Numbered from the stretch's first letter, positions 31,974-41,422 are shown. The stretch: 64,000 bases of DNA from JANXQE01 sp035651635 (GCA_035651635.1 DASRFK010000179.1:41686-105685), one strand, 5' to 3'. A program made the numbers and translations. The notes: a model not told the origin generated them from the letters alone.

Positions 31974-33194
31974 GGCCATGGCGCGGCCAGCCAGCCAGCC
32001 GGTGGTCCAGGCGGCTTGAAAGTTAAATCCTCCGGTCAGGCCGTCGAGGTCGAGGAGTTCCCCGCCAAAGAACAGGCCCGGGCACAGGCGGCTTTCCATG
32101 GTTTTGAAATTCACCTCACCAAGCCGCACACCGCCGCAGGTAACAAATTCGTCCCGATTGAGCGTTTTGCCCGCAACGGCCAGTTCAGTGCGGGAGAGTT
32201 GCTGTATGAGCCGGTGCTGAGCCGAGTTCGACAGGTCAGCCCAGCGAGTTTCTCGACCAACGTCCGACGCCTGGACGAGACGTTCCCAGAGTCGGGCCGA
32301 GAGCGGGCTTACCGTAACATTAACGACGAGGCGAGCCGCGTGGGCTTGTCGCAGCGCGCTCAACTGATTCGCCAGACCGGTCTGGTCCAGGTCCGGCAGC
32401 CAATTGATCCGCAGCGCAAATTGGTAATTAACTTCGTGTAAGAGCCGTGCGCCCCAAGCCGAAAGTCGCAGGATGACCGGGCCGCTCACGCCTTGGTGGG
32501 TAATCAGCAACGGGCCGCGCTCGCTGAGCTTTAGTTCCGGCACGGTTGCTTGGACCCGTTCGACGGAAATGCCAGCCAACTCGCGCAGCCAAGGGTGTGA
32601 GACGTGGAAACTAAAGAGCGATGGCACGGGCGGCTGCAGAGTATGGCCCAAGGAAACAGCCAGAGTGCCGGCCGCCGCTGCGCGGCAGCCGCCGGTGGCC
32701 AGCATCAACCGGTCGCAGGCGAGCAGTTCGCCGCGGTGGAGTTTCAGGATAAAGGCACCGCTGGGATTGCGCGCAACGCTCTGAACCTCGCAATGGGTTC
32801 GGAGAGCAACACCCGCGCCGCGAGCTGCGTGCAACAGACAATCGATGATGGTTTGGGCGGAGTCGGTTACCGGGAACATGCGGCCGTCTGCCTCGGTCTT
32901 AAGCCTTACACCGCTCGCTTCAAACCAACGAACGGTGTCAGCCGGTTGAAAGGCGTGCAATGGGCCGCGGAGGGCCGGGCCGCCGCGGGGGTAGTAGCCG
33001 CTGAGCGCGTCTGGATCGAAGCACTCGTGGGTGACATTGCAACGTCCACCGCCGGAAATGCGCACTTTGGATAAAAACTGCGGGCTTTTCTCCAGGACAA
33101 GGACTTCCAAATCCGGATTGGTTTCAGCGCAGGTGATGGCGGCAAAAAACCCGGCGGCGCCACCGCCCACTACCACAATGCGGCTTTTGGACAT
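31911..33194 (-). CDS. FAD-dependent oxidoreductase, YhiN/HI0933 family
   Basis: About 427 residues with the FAD-binding MSKSRIVVVGGGAAGFFAAI start, KVRISGGGRCNVTH, LMLATGGCR, THQGVSGPVILRLSA, and the final CGGVRLGEVNFKTMESR...GGELLDLDGLTGGFNFQAAWTTGWLAG, all typical of the HI0933-like flavoprotein family, whose physiological reaction is unclear. ATG 33194 is preferred because it opens directly on the Rossmann motif; upstream in-frame codons add 29 residues without support. Its tail overlaps the dioxygenase gene tail-to-tail. Confidence 0.92.
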   Translation of the reverse strand: MSKSRIVVVGGGAAGFFAAITCAETNPDLEVLVLEKSPQFLSKVRISGGGRCNVTHECFDPDALSGYYPRGGPALRGPLHAFQPADTVRWFEASGVRLKTEADGRMFPVTDSAQTIIDCLLHAARGAGVALRTHCEVQSVARNPSGAFILKLHRGELLACDRLMLATGGCRAAAAGTLAVSLGHTLQPPVPSLFSFHVSHPWLRELAGISVERVQATVPELKLSERGPLLITHQGVSGPVILRLSAWGARLLHEVNYQFALRINWLPDLDQTGLANQLSALRQAHAARLVVNVTVSPLSARLWERLVQASDVGRETRWADLSNSAQHRLIQQLSRTELAVAGKTLNRDEFVTCGGVRLGEVNFKTMESRLCPGLFFGGELLDLDGLTGGFNFQAAWTTGWLAGRAMASGFRRETHDHVELGGQLPDS

Positions 33195-33639
33195 GCGCGC
33201 CAAGAATAATGAAACATTGAATATAACGGAAGATGCCAAACCTCGACTGCGCATAAAAAAGAGACTGCCGTGTAAACCCACGGTGGTGCCGCGCGCGACG
33301 CGGGGCGTCGGTCGGGTCGCTTGACAAAGACGGCTTTTCTGCGATGGGTTTCTCAGCAGTAATGCAGCCTAAGTTCGCTTCCCTTCCTGGGAGCCAACGC
33401 GGGGGACCCAAAGTCCTCAACAGAGTTGAGGCTGGGGCGAACGGCCGGACCGAGTATCGGGATGGCCCAGGTCACTTCCATGACCGAGCCCGTCAGCTAA
33501 CCTCGTCGGCATTTGGAAGGGCGATCCTCTAGGGTCCCGCTCGGGCGGGACACCACGTTCTCCCGGTAAGAACAATGCGCTGCGGGATTGTATCCCGCCG
33601 GTGCGGCATGCCTTCCCGCAGCCACATCGGAGATGGTGT
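33195..33639. other. Divergent intergenic region upstream of the SPFH gene
   Basis: No gene was recognised. Two small perfect hairpins are present: cctcaac/gttgagg (33415-33431) and gtcccgc/gcgggac with a tcgg loop (33534-33551). These look like repeat fragments rather than terminators. Confidence 0.6.
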
Positions 33640-35451
33640 ATGAGAACAATGTTGATGATATTCGGGCTGAGCCCGCTGGCTACCTGGGTGGCCGCGCTGC
33701 TCGTGTTCATTGGGTTGCTGCCGCTTCTTCCCGTAATGCTGGGAGCCGTGTTAATCCGGGAACGGCAAGTTGGGATTGTTGTTAAGAAGTTCGGCGGCCA
33801 GCCTTTACCACCGGGCCGTTTAATTGCTTTGGCTGGCGAAGCTGGTTACCAAGCCGACGCCTTGGCGCCCGGGTTGCACTTCGGGTATTTCCCATGGCAA
33901 TTCCGGATTCTCAAAGTGGCAGTGACAGTAGTGCCGCAAGGCGAAATTGCCCTCGTGGTCGCCGCGGATGGCGCGGCGATTCCCGCCGAGCGGATCCTGG
34001 GACGAGTAGTCGATTGCGACAATTTCCAGGATGCGCGCAAGTTCCTCGCGAATGGCGGCGAGAAAGGCCGCCAGCTTGGGATTTTGACCGCGGGAACGTA
34101 TCGGATCAACCTGGCCTTGTTCACCGTGATCAACTCGGCAACAGCGGCGGAGCACGAGATGGTTTCGGCTCAGCTGCATTTACATCGCGTCGAACCAGAC
34201 ATGGTGGGAATCGTCACGACCCTCGACGGCCAGCCGATTGAGGCGGGTGAGATCGCCGGGCCAGCTATTGCCGGACACGAAAACTTCCAAAACGCGCAGG
34301 CGTTTCTGGATGGCGGTGGCCGGCGTGGATTGCAGGAGCAGATCCTGCTGTCGGGCACGTGGAACCTGAACCCGTGGTTTGTCCAGGTGGAGCAGGTGCC
34401 GATGGTGCAGATTCCGATTGGCTACGTCGGCGTGGTCATCTCGTATGTGGGGCAGGCACACGTGGACGTCAGCGGCCTGGAGTTCAAGCACGGCGACCTG
34501 GTGGAATCCGGACACAAAGGCGTCTGGGTGACGCCGCTGTATCCGGGCAAACATCCGTTGAACACGAGCGTCATGAAAGTCGAGTTGGTGCCGACGACGA
34601 ATATCGTCCTTAACTGGGCGACTCGGACCGAAGCGCATCATTACGACGAAAAGCTCTCGTCCATTACGGTGCGGTCCAAAGACGGATTCGCCTTCAACCT
34701 GGATGTGGCACAGATCATTCACGTCGGCGCGCTGGATGCCCCGAAGGTGATCTCGCGCGTCGGGTCGATGCAGAATCTGGTGGATCACGTGCTGCAGCCG
34801 ATTGTGGGCAATTACTTCCGCAACTCGGCGCAGGATTACACGGTGCTGGACTTCCTCAGTGCGCGTAGTCACCGGCAGGAGGAAGCCGCGCAGCATATTC
34901 GTGAAGCAATTGGCGCGTATGATGTGCAAGCGATTGACACATTGATTGGCGACATCAACCCCCCGGCTCAGCTCATGCAAACGCAAACCGATCGCAAGAT
35001 AGCCGAAGAGCAGCGCAAGACCTACGAAATGCAGGAGGCCGCGCAGAAGCAACGGCAGCAGTTGGTGCGGCAGACCTCCCTGGCGGATATCCAGCACCAG
35101 GTGGTCGGCGCGGAGCAGGGCGTTATGATTGCCGAACTCCAGGCGAATGCCCAGGTGAAGCAAGCCACCGGCGAAGCCGAAGGCGTGCGGTTGCGCGCCC
35201 ATGGCGAAGCGGAGGCTATCCGCGCGACGGGTGCGGCCAAAGCCGAGGCTTACCGGGCCGGCGTCGAGTCGTTAGGCTCGCAGGCCTACACCACGATGCA
35301 GCTAATGCAAATCGTTGGTGAACGCAACGTGCGCATTGTGCCGGATGTGGCTGTGAGTGGCACCAATGCCAGTCCGGGCCTGGTCGATGGCCTGCTTGGA
35401 CTTATGGTCCGCAGCCAATCCAACGGGCACGGCGCGGCCAAGCCGGCGTAA
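33640..35451 (+). CDS. Flotillin-like SPFH/band 7 membrane protein
   Basis: About 603 residues: an N-terminal membrane helix pair (~5-45), an SPFH/band 7 region (~50-430) that includes an insertion-like first half, and a long helical C-terminus (~430-560) rich in Ala, Glu and Gln with AEEQRKTYEMQEAAQKQRQQ and ATGEAEGVRLRAHGEAEAIRATG, typical of flotillins that form oligomeric rafts. It may organise inner-membrane microdomains. ATG 33640 is chosen because ggag sits seven bases upstream. No NfeD partner is adjacent. Confidence 0.87.
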   Translation: MRTMLMIFGLSPLATWVAALLVFIGLLPLLPVMLGAVLIRERQVGIVVKKFGGQPLPPGRLIALAGEAGYQADALAPGLHFGYFPWQFRILKVAVTVVPQGEIALVVAADGAAIPAERILGRVVDCDNFQDARKFLANGGEKGRQLGILTAGTYRINLALFTVINSATAAEHEMVSAQLHLHRVEPDMVGIVTTLDGQPIEAGEIAGPAIAGHENFQNAQAFLDGGGRRGLQEQILLSGTWNLNPWFVQVEQVPMVQIPIGYVGVVISYVGQAHVDVSGLEFKHGDLVESGHKGVWVTPLYPGKHPLNTSVMKVELVPTTNIVLNWATRTEAHHYDEKLSSITVRSKDGFAFNLDVAQIIHVGALDAPKVISRVGSMQNLVDHVLQPIVGNYFRNSAQDYTVLDFLSARSHRQEEAAQHIREAIGAYDVQAIDTLIGDINPPAQLMQTQTDRKIAEEQRKTYEMQEAAQKQRQQLVRQTSLADIQHQVVGAEQGVMIAELQANAQVKQATGEAEGVRLRAHGEAEAIRATGAAKAEAYRAGVESLGSQAYTTMQLMQIVGERNVRIVPDVAVSGTNASPGLVDGLLGLMVRSQSNGHGAAKPA

Positions 35452-35470
35452 CTGCGCCAGAAAGCCAAGG

Positions 35471-35494
35471 CAAGGCGCCCGCGAGGGCGCCTTG
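35471..35494. terminator. Hairpin between convergent SPFH and barrel genes
   Basis: The perfect 10-bp stem caaggcgccc/gggcgccttg carries a gcga tetraloop and sits 20 bp after the SPFH stop. It has no T-run, so bidirectional termination is inferred from position and stem strength. Confidence 0.6.
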
Positions 35495-35518
35495 CTCAGG
35501 TTCTTCTCCGGACTGCTT

Positions 35519-36325
35519 TCAAAATCGATAGCCGAGGATTAGTTTGATCAGCAGCCCGTCCGTGCTGCCGGTTAAACCGAATCCCACGCCGAAGTTAAAT
35601 TCCCAGTCAGGGGAGAAGTTGAGGTCAATGGTGGGAAAGATTTGTTGCTGCTGGTCGGACCAAGTGCTGAAACCGCCGATCGGACCGACCGAGCTGTAAT
35701 ACTCGGCACCCAGCGCGACGACCTTGGTGAGATCATAGCTGATCTTGGCGCTCGGCGCGAAGGCCCACCCCTGGTTTGAATTCAGCCCTTTGATCGATTT
35801 TTCCAGCGCCGGATTTACTGCAAAGTACCACCGGCCCCATTGTTTATCGATGATGGGGCGCAGTTCCCAGTTCCACGTGTCTTCCGAAAAGGAACGGCGC
35901 TGAAACCCGACTTCGGTCGAAAGGCTCACACCCACAGGCCAATGCCACTCGGCCGGGACAGCAACGCGCGGGCGAATGTGGTCCCCAACCCATTCCCAAC
36001 CATGGCCAGGCTGAATGCTCGAAAACACGTAAAAACCTGTCTCGAACCAGGGAGTGAAGCCGTGCGTGATTTCCAACGTTTCGTGAACCGCATGATGCGA
36101 TGGCAACACGCCATTAATTTCTTCCCGCTCTCCTTGCACGGCGAAATTGCTGTGGATTTCAATCATCGTCCTTCCCATGGGCACGGTATCCGAAGGGTAG
36201 ACCTGGATTTCGTAATTGTCCTGAGCGTGTGCGCAAAGACCGAACAACAGCCAAGCCGCCATCCGCACCCAAACGGCAGGAAGGGTGAAATACCCTCTGA
36301 GCGACGGTTTGGACGGGGACAGCAT
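35519..36325 (-). CDS. Putative outer-membrane beta-barrel protein
   Basis: The 268-residue protein has a signal peptide ending near CAHAQ and a body of alternating strands with many Trp/Tyr/Phe girdle residues (FETGFYVFSSIQPGHGWEW, WRWYF-like stretches). It ends in LGYRF, a C-terminal aromatic that signals BAM-dependent insertion. It resembles uncharacterised barrel proteins found in Acidobacteriota and Verrucomicrobiota. I cannot name a substrate. Confidence 0.75.
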   Translation of the reverse strand: MLSPSKPSLRGYFTLPAVWVRMAAWLLFGLCAHAQDNYEIQVYPSDTVPMGRTMIEIHSNFAVQGEREEINGVLPSHHAVHETLEITHGFTPWFETGFYVFSSIQPGHGWEWVGDHIRPRVAVPAEWHWPVGVSLSTEVGFQRRSFSEDTWNWELRPIIDKQWGRWYFAVNPALEKSIKGLNSNQGWAFAPSAKISYDLTKVVALGAEYYSSVGPIGGFSTWSDQQQQIFPTIDLNFSPDWEFNFGVGFGLTGSTDGLLIKLILGYRF

Positions 36326-36651
36326 GGGTCCATTATTCCGCCGGTTTGGGCCGATTGCAACCTGAGCTTGCCGCAGGAGTTTCCTTACGCGGTTGCTCCT
36401 CGGTGACCTTGTGATGCCACGCGCGCGGGCTTCGCAAGCAAAGCAGGAACAGCTTCTGTTTTGGGAGGTGCCGGGAGTTCCTTGCGTCCGAGCTCGGCCC
36501 AGGCGAGCTCCGGTTGAGCGGCAATCTTCGAAACCAGTTCCAGCGGCGCTCTGCCGAGACGCCGCTACGGCGAGGTGAATCGAGCCTTTAGTTCTGGCCG
36601 TGGGGCCGTGAGTTTGGTCTTATTTGCCGAACCCGTTTTGAGGCCAAACGC
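36326..36651. other. Intergenic region upstream of the ExoU-like gene
   Basis: 326 bp between divergent genes without a recognisable gene. It holds the gcggcg/cgccgc hairpin repeat at 36543-36565, about 85 bp before the start codon. Confidence 0.65.
36543..36565. repeat. GCGGCG...CGCCGC hairpin repeat
   Basis: A 6-bp GC stem (36543-36548, 36560-36565) encloses ctctgccgaga, itself of the gcggcagag family seen at 4409-4500. Its flanks (gctacgg) match a common verrucomicrobial repeat by recollection. Confidence 0.55.
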
Positions 36652-39600
36652 ATGAGCGAAAAACATCTGACCGAGCCGCCGTGGAAAGCGCTGGTGTCCA
36701 AGCAAGGAATCAAAGACATCGGTCTGCAAAAAGCGTTGTCAGCCTACGCCAGAATCGATGCCACCAAGGAGCCCGCCTCCGCGCTCGATACGCTCGCCGA
36801 AATCTCCGAGCTGGCGTTGAAGCTCAAGAAAACCTACAGCGCCAAGGAGGAAGTGACGGGCTATCTGAATGAAGTGCTGAAGGAAGCAAAGAAGGCAATG
36901 CCGGCGATTGAAACCCGGATCCAAGCGGCGCCCGAGGGTGCCAAAACAGCACTGACAAAGGCTCCGGCACCCGCCGATGACGACGAGGAAGAGGCCGAAG
37001 CGGAAAAATTCAAAAAGGATTTAAAGCGGCAGATGGTGAGCGCCCTGGCGCAAGTCAAAATGCTGGCGCCCTTAGAAGCTAAAGACCCCAAGCCACAACT
37101 CAAGTTCATGGCCTATGCGGCGGGGAACCTATCGGCGGTGATCGTGGCCCGAAAGGCAGGGAGCGCGACCAGGAAGCTGCTCCCGGAAATTGCGGGTGGC
37201 GGCACCGTTGGGAAGTTCTACGTTGGCGAATGTATTTTTGAAGAGAACGCCCACACTTTTGTTCTTGAGGCCGTGCCTGGTGGCCTGGCTAAAAAGCTGG
37301 CCGCAGCGCTCCAAAGGGAGACCGGCCAGAAGTACAAGGTGCGGGTGCGCAGTTCCAATGGTTCCACGGTTCTCGATTCGGACACCGACGGAGATCCTGA
37401 TGCGATGGCCTCGGCCGCCGCCATGTCCAACACCCCCACGCCTCCTGCCGACTTAGGCGTTTTATTTAAGCAACGCCTGGAGGCGTTGCTGCCCAAAATC
37501 AAGGAAGCGCTCGCGGGGTCACCGCCGGCGGCGGAACAGATCCGGCTCCAAATGAGCCAGGCCGGCGAGTTGGCGAAAAAGAAGGATTTCATCCAGGCCA
37601 ATGAACGCCTGGATGGAGTGGAAACTCTGTTGCAGAGCGGGGCCGAGCCAACCCCTGCCAGACAGATTCGCATTGCACCCGTTCCGGAGAATCTCCCACC
37701 GCCCAACGGAGCCGTGAAAATTAGCCTTAATCGGCCTCGGTCTGGCGCGGTGATTGCCCCCGCCCCACAACTGCCATCCGAAGATTTCCTGGGTTCCGGC
37801 GGAAGGAAGGTCACGGTTGCCAAAAATCCAACCGGCGGAGTTCGATTCATCGCGCCCGCACCGCCGGTGCGCGAGATCACCTTCTCGGGCGGGGGAGCCA
37901 AAGGTTCCGCGCTGCCCGGAGCGGTGAAAGCGCTGCAGGACAGCGGCGTTCTCAAAGACGCCAAAAAGATCGCCGGGGCTTCCGTTGGGTCGATGAGCGC
38001 CGCGCTAATCGCCGCCGGCGCGACGTCGGAAGAATTTAACGCGGTCGGGAATGCCGATGCGACGACGGCGCGCATTGTCGAAGGAACCGGTGGCACAAAG
38101 ATGGGGATGCTGTTTGCCGCCATCAAAAATGAGCTCACTACGGGCTCGGGCAGTCCGCTCACCGGTCAGGGACTGGAAGGTCTCGTGCGTGAGGTGCTCG
38201 ACGAAACGTTGCGCAAACGAATCCTCGAATACCTGTCTCAATGCGGCAAAGACAGCAAGCCAGCGGACGAAACGGTCGTCGAGATTGCCAAACGTTTGAG
38301 CGGCAACAAGGCTGGGCCAACCTTTCTCGATTATCGGCAATTGTCCCGGGTAATCCCGGCGATTAAGGAAATCGTCATTACCGGCACGTACACGGAAGAA
38401 TTCAGCACCGACGCGCAAGGCAAGAAAGGCCGGGTTAAGGACGGTAATCAGGAAGGGCAGCTTTACGTCTTCGATGCGGATTCCGAACCCGACATGGAAG
38501 TCGCGGTGGCGGTCCACGCATCGGCCTCCTTTCCGTTCGCGTTCAAACCGGTGGACATCAAACTGTCCAGCGGCCTGACGGTGCGGTTTATTGATGGCGG
38601 CGTGATGAACAACACTCCCACTTCTTCGAGTATCGGCAATGAGCGCAAGGTGGATCCAGTTCCGGATAGCCGCGGGATGACTTTTGTGTTCGAAGATTCG
38701 GCCGGTACCAGCAGCGGTTTGCTCGAGGGTAAGGTGACTCCGGCGCAAGGCTTCAAAGCGAGGGTGATCGATTGGTTCGTCGGCTCGAACAATAACGCCG
38801 CGGAGTATGCGAAAAACCGGGATATGGCGGACCGCCCGGAAGAGATCGTGGTCGTTCCGCTAAAGATCACGCTGCCACCCGCGAAAAATGGCGGGAAAGC
38901 CCAAGAGATTGACATGCGCGACGGCACGCTGAATTTCGGCCTGTCCATGGACGCCAAGATCGCGCTCCAATCAGCCACGGAAAAAGCCACCAAAGACCAG
39001 ATCGCGCGGGAAAACCAACCCAAGGCGGTGGAATTCGCCTCGGACTCCCAAATGTTCGTCTCGATCAGCATGGCAGATCTGAAGACGCTACAAGACAACC
39101 AATACAAAGGCGCGAACGAAGCCTTCGTCTTTCGAGAGAGTGTCGCCGCGACAATCGCGAAATTGCGCGAAGCGGTTAAAGCCGAATTGTCCAAACCCGG
39201 CGGGCGGGTGGCCAATCTGTTCAACGATAAAAACGCAAAAACGGCGCTGGACGAATTGGGCCTGCTCGCGGGCTCAAACTCCGACTTCCAAGGCTATGTT
39301 GGGCGCGAACTGAACAAACAGACGGACCTCGACACATTCCTGGAGGCAGCCCGCAAGAGCGGGGTTAAGGGAGCGGTGATCGAGGCGACTTTCCTGGTCA
39401 GCGATGCCCTCAAGGTCCATACCTGGGCTGATAACGTCCTTAAGGAATTCATCTACCCCAAGATGAAGTACGAGAAAGAAGGGGGCACTGGTATCGAAGT
39501 GCTGCTCATGGTCGAGCGGTTATTACGGGCCGCCAAGACCCCGGACGAATATAACGCGGCGCTGGTCTCCGCCATTAACCACTTTAAGAATAAATCTGAT

Positions 39601-39675
39601 AAATCCATTCCCCACCGGGGGCATAAGGAGTTCGCCCAGCAACTCGAACGCCGCCTGATGCCGAAAACCGCTTGA
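36652..39675 (+). CDS. ExoU-like patatin phospholipase A2 (candidate secreted effector)
   Basis: 1007 residues. From ~405 to the end it follows the plan of Pseudomonas ExoU: oxyanion loop FSGGGAKGSALPG (Gly413-415), nucleophile Ser444 in GASVGSM, catalytic Asp648 in DGGVMNN (204 residues apart; 202 in ExoU as I recall), then GTLNF and a helical C-terminus with KEFIYPKM and LLRAAKTPDEYNAAL, like the ExoU membrane-localisation domain. Residues 1-400 are not ExoU: helical and acidic, with a DDDEEEAEAEKFKKD stretch and a repeat-like DFIQANERLDGVETLLQ helix. There is no signal peptide. A gag motif nine bases upstream supports the ATG. A CesT-type chaperone gene follows at 44 bp. The target and the delivery system are unknown. 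Confidence 0.85.
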   Translation: MSEKHLTEPPWKALVSKQGIKDIGLQKALSAYARIDATKEPASALDTLAEISELALKLKKTYSAKEEVTGYLNEVLKEAKKAMPAIETRIQAAPEGAKTALTKAPAPADDDEEEAEAEKFKKDLKRQMVSALAQVKMLAPLEAKDPKPQLKFMAYAAGNLSAVIVARKAGSATRKLLPEIAGGGTVGKFYVGECIFEENAHTFVLEAVPGGLAKKLAAALQRETGQKYKVRVRSSNGSTVLDSDTDGDPDAMASAAAMSNTPTPPADLGVLFKQRLEALLPKIKEALAGSPPAAEQIRLQMSQAGELAKKKDFIQANERLDGVETLLQSGAEPTPARQIRIAPVPENLPPPNGAVKISLNRPRSGAVIAPAPQLPSEDFLGSGGRKVTVAKNPTGGVRFIAPAPPVREITFSGGGAKGSALPGAVKALQDSGVLKDAKKIAGASVGSMSAALIAAGATSEEFNAVGNADATTARIVEGTGGTKMGMLFAAIKNELTTGSGSPLTGQGLEGLVREVLDETLRKRILEYLSQCGKDSKPADETVVEIAKRLSGNKAGPTFLDYRQLSRVIPAIKEIVITGTYTEEFSTDAQGKKGRVKDGNQEGQLYVFDADSEPDMEVAVAVHASASFPFAFKPVDIKLSSGLTVRFIDGGVMNNTPTSSSIGNERKVDPVPDSRGMTFVFEDSAGTSSGLLEGKVTPAQGFKARVIDWFVGSNNNAAEYAKNRDMADRPEEIVVVPLKITLPPAKNGGKAQEIDMRDGTLNFGLSMDAKIALQSATEKATKDQIARENQPKAVEFASDSQMFVSISMADLKTLQDNQYKGANEAFVFRESVAATIAKLREAVKAELSKPGGRVANLFNDKNAKTALDELGLLAGSNSDFQGYVGRELNKQTDLDTFLEAARKSGVKGAVIEATFLVSDALKVHTWADNVLKEFIYPKMKYEKEGGTGIEVLLMVERLLRAAKTPDEYNAALVSAINHFKNKSDKSIPHRGHKEFAQQLERRLMPKTA

Positions 39676-39719
39676 GGATTCAGTCCGATTAACCAACCGA
39701 CCAAACCACCACCCATCTC

Positions 39720-40112
39720 ATGTTTAAGCGCACACAAGCACTTTACGCCGCGCTCGCCAAAACTCTTGGAGTGAGCGCCTTGCCGGCCGACGACAACGGC
39801 GGAGTCCAACTGTCAGTCGGCAATGATTCAAGCGTGATCCTCTTCGCCGAGGACGAATTTACCCTGATGCTCGTATCGCCGGTCATGCCGTTGCCAAAAA
39901 ATCTGGATTACGGCGCCATCCTTTGGCTGCTGCGCCGCAACTTCTACGACAGCCCCATCGCACCCTTCCGTGTTTCTTGTGATATCGCGGGCAGCATTAC
40001 TGTCTGGGGACGCGTGCCGATTGAAGGCATGACCGGCGAGGCATTGGCGGGTTTGATCCACTCACTGGCGGCCGAATCGAACTTCATCCGGCAAGAGCTT
40101 AAGGTGGATTAG
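39720..40112 (+). CDS. CesT/SpcU-like secretion chaperone
   Basis: The 130-residue protein has the class I type III chaperone pattern: N-terminal helix (FKRTQALYAALAKTLGV), strands VQLSVGNDSSVILFAEDEFTLMLVSPVMPLP with the typical xxxPLP turn, a dimer helix (ILWLLRRNFYDSPIAPFRVSCD), VWGRVPIEGMTGEALAGLIHSL and an acidic end. CesT-family chaperones hold effectors secretion-competent. Its place right after an ExoU-like gene matches the exoU-spcU order in Pseudomonas. The fold call is by pattern, so similar small YbjN-like proteins cannot be excluded. Confidence 0.7.
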   Translation: MFKRTQALYAALAKTLGVSALPADDNGGVQLSVGNDSSVILFAEDEFTLMLVSPVMPLPKNLDYGAILWLLRRNFYDSPIAPFRVSCDIAGSITVWGRVPIEGMTGEALAGLIHSLAAESNFIRQELKVD

Positions 40113-40252
40113 GAAGTCACGATGCACCGCTTCTACAGGGTGTCCGCTGAGCTCCAACCCCCGGCTGGGGAGTCAGCGATCTCGCGCGCAACGTCGTCAT
40201 GAGCCTGGACCTTAAGGTTTGCTAAAGGAGCCATTTCTGCTACTCGTGTTTT

Positions 40253-41422
40253 GTGCAGTATTTTGTCCAGCACAGCGAGTTGCGTGACCTCTACGAGAAG
40301 GTCGCGGCCGGGGAGCGCATCTCTGAGTCCGAGGCGTTGCGCTTGTTCGAGAGCAAAGATTTGAATGTTGTCGGTGCGATAGCCGACCTGGTGCGCCAAC
40401 GCAAAACGGGAGACCGGGCCAGTTATATTCTCAACTGCTACATCAATTATTCGAACTATTGCATTTTGAGCTGCCAATTCTGCGCCTTTGCGCGGAAGAA
40501 GCGCGACGCCGACGGTTTTCAATACAGCATCGAAGAGATCGTTGAAAAAGCACGACCGGCTTTAAAGCTGGGTATCACGGAGTTGCATATTGTGGGCGGG
40601 TTGCACCCGTCGCTGCCCTTCACGTATTACACCGGCATGCTGCGCGCGCTCAAGGCGCTGGATGCGCGGCTGCAGTTGAAGTGCTTCACCGCCATCGAAA
40701 TCCTCCACCTCGCCTGGCTGGCGAAGAAGTCGGTCGCCGATACTCTGGTGGAGCTCAAAGCGGCGGGGTTGGATTCGTTGACGGGCGGCGGGGCCGAGAT
40801 ATTCCGGCCGGCGGTGCGCTCGGCGATTGCCAAAGGCAAGGAATCAGCGGAGGAATACCTGGAGGTGCACCGCACCTGGCATCGAATGGGCGGGCGCAGC
40901 ACCTGCACGATGCTATACGGCCACGTCGAATCGCTCGCCGATCGAGTGGACCATCTTCGGCAGCTACGCGCACTCCAGGATGAGACGGGCGGCTTTGTGG
41001 GTTTCGTGCCCTTGGCGTATCACCCACAGAACAATAAAATCCCGGTGGAGCACGGCCCGACCGGTTTCGACACGCTCAGGACCCTGGCGGTGAGCCGGAT
41101 TTATCTCGATAACTTTCCTCATATCACCGCCTATTGGATTGGGCTAGGCATGAAATTGGCCCAGGTCGGGTTGAGCTACGGGGCCGATGATCTGCATGGC
41201 ACGATTCTGGAAGAACATATTTTTCATATGGCCGGCGCGACGTCGCCGCAATGGCAGACTGAAGCGGACATGATTAAAGCGATTCGCGAAGCCGGGCGCA
41301 TTCCAGTCCAACGCAACACCTTCTACGAGCCGCTCAAAGGCGCCGAGACTCCCGTGCTGCGGACGCCGGACACCAGCGGTGCGGGTTCGAAATTGCTCGA
41401 AAGCAATCTTGCCACGGCGTAA
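40253..41422 (+). CDS. mqnE: Aminodeoxyfutalosine synthase (radical SAM)
   Basis: 389 residues with the radical SAM cluster CILSCQFC (Cys70, Cys74, Cys77) inside the family phrase NYINYSNYCILSCQFCAF. It also has ELHIVGGLHPSLPF, GLDSLTGGGAEIF and the C-terminal GRIPVQRNTFYEPL. MqnE joins 3-[(1-carboxyvinyl)oxy]benzoate to SAM in the futalosine route to menaquinone. The downstream mqnA makes its substrate, which supports MqnE over CofH or MqnC. The start is GTG 40253. An aaaggag sequence lies 22 bases upstream, further than normal, and no closer in-frame start exists. Confidence 0.9.
   Translation: MQYFVQHSELRDLYEKVAAGERISESEALRLFESKDLNVVGAIADLVRQRKTGDRASYILNCYINYSNYCILSCQFCAFARKKRDADGFQYSIEEIVEKARPALKLGITELHIVGGLHPSLPFTYYTGMLRALKALDARLQLKCFTAIEILHLAWLAKKSVADTLVELKAAGLDSLTGGGAEIFRPAVRSAIAKGKESAEEYLEVHRTWHRMGGRSTCTMLYGHVESLADRVDHLRQLRALQDETGGFVGFVPLAYHPQNNKIPVEHGPTGFDTLRTLAVSRIYLDNFPHITAYWIGLGMKLAQVGLSYGADDLHGTILEEHIFHMAGATSPQWQTEADMIKAIREAGRIPVQRNTFYEPLKGAETPVLRTPDTSGAGSKLLESNLATA

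Noticed and set aside
34180..35202. A 340-codon minus-strand frame opposite the SPFH gene
   Set aside because: His/Arg-rich antisense translation without domain features; the plus strand is a clear flotillin-type protein.
37218..38162. A 314-codon minus-strand frame inside the ExoU-like gene
   Set aside because: No motif, Pro/Ser-rich as expected for antisense, and it lies opposite the oxyanion and Ser sites of a well-supported gene.
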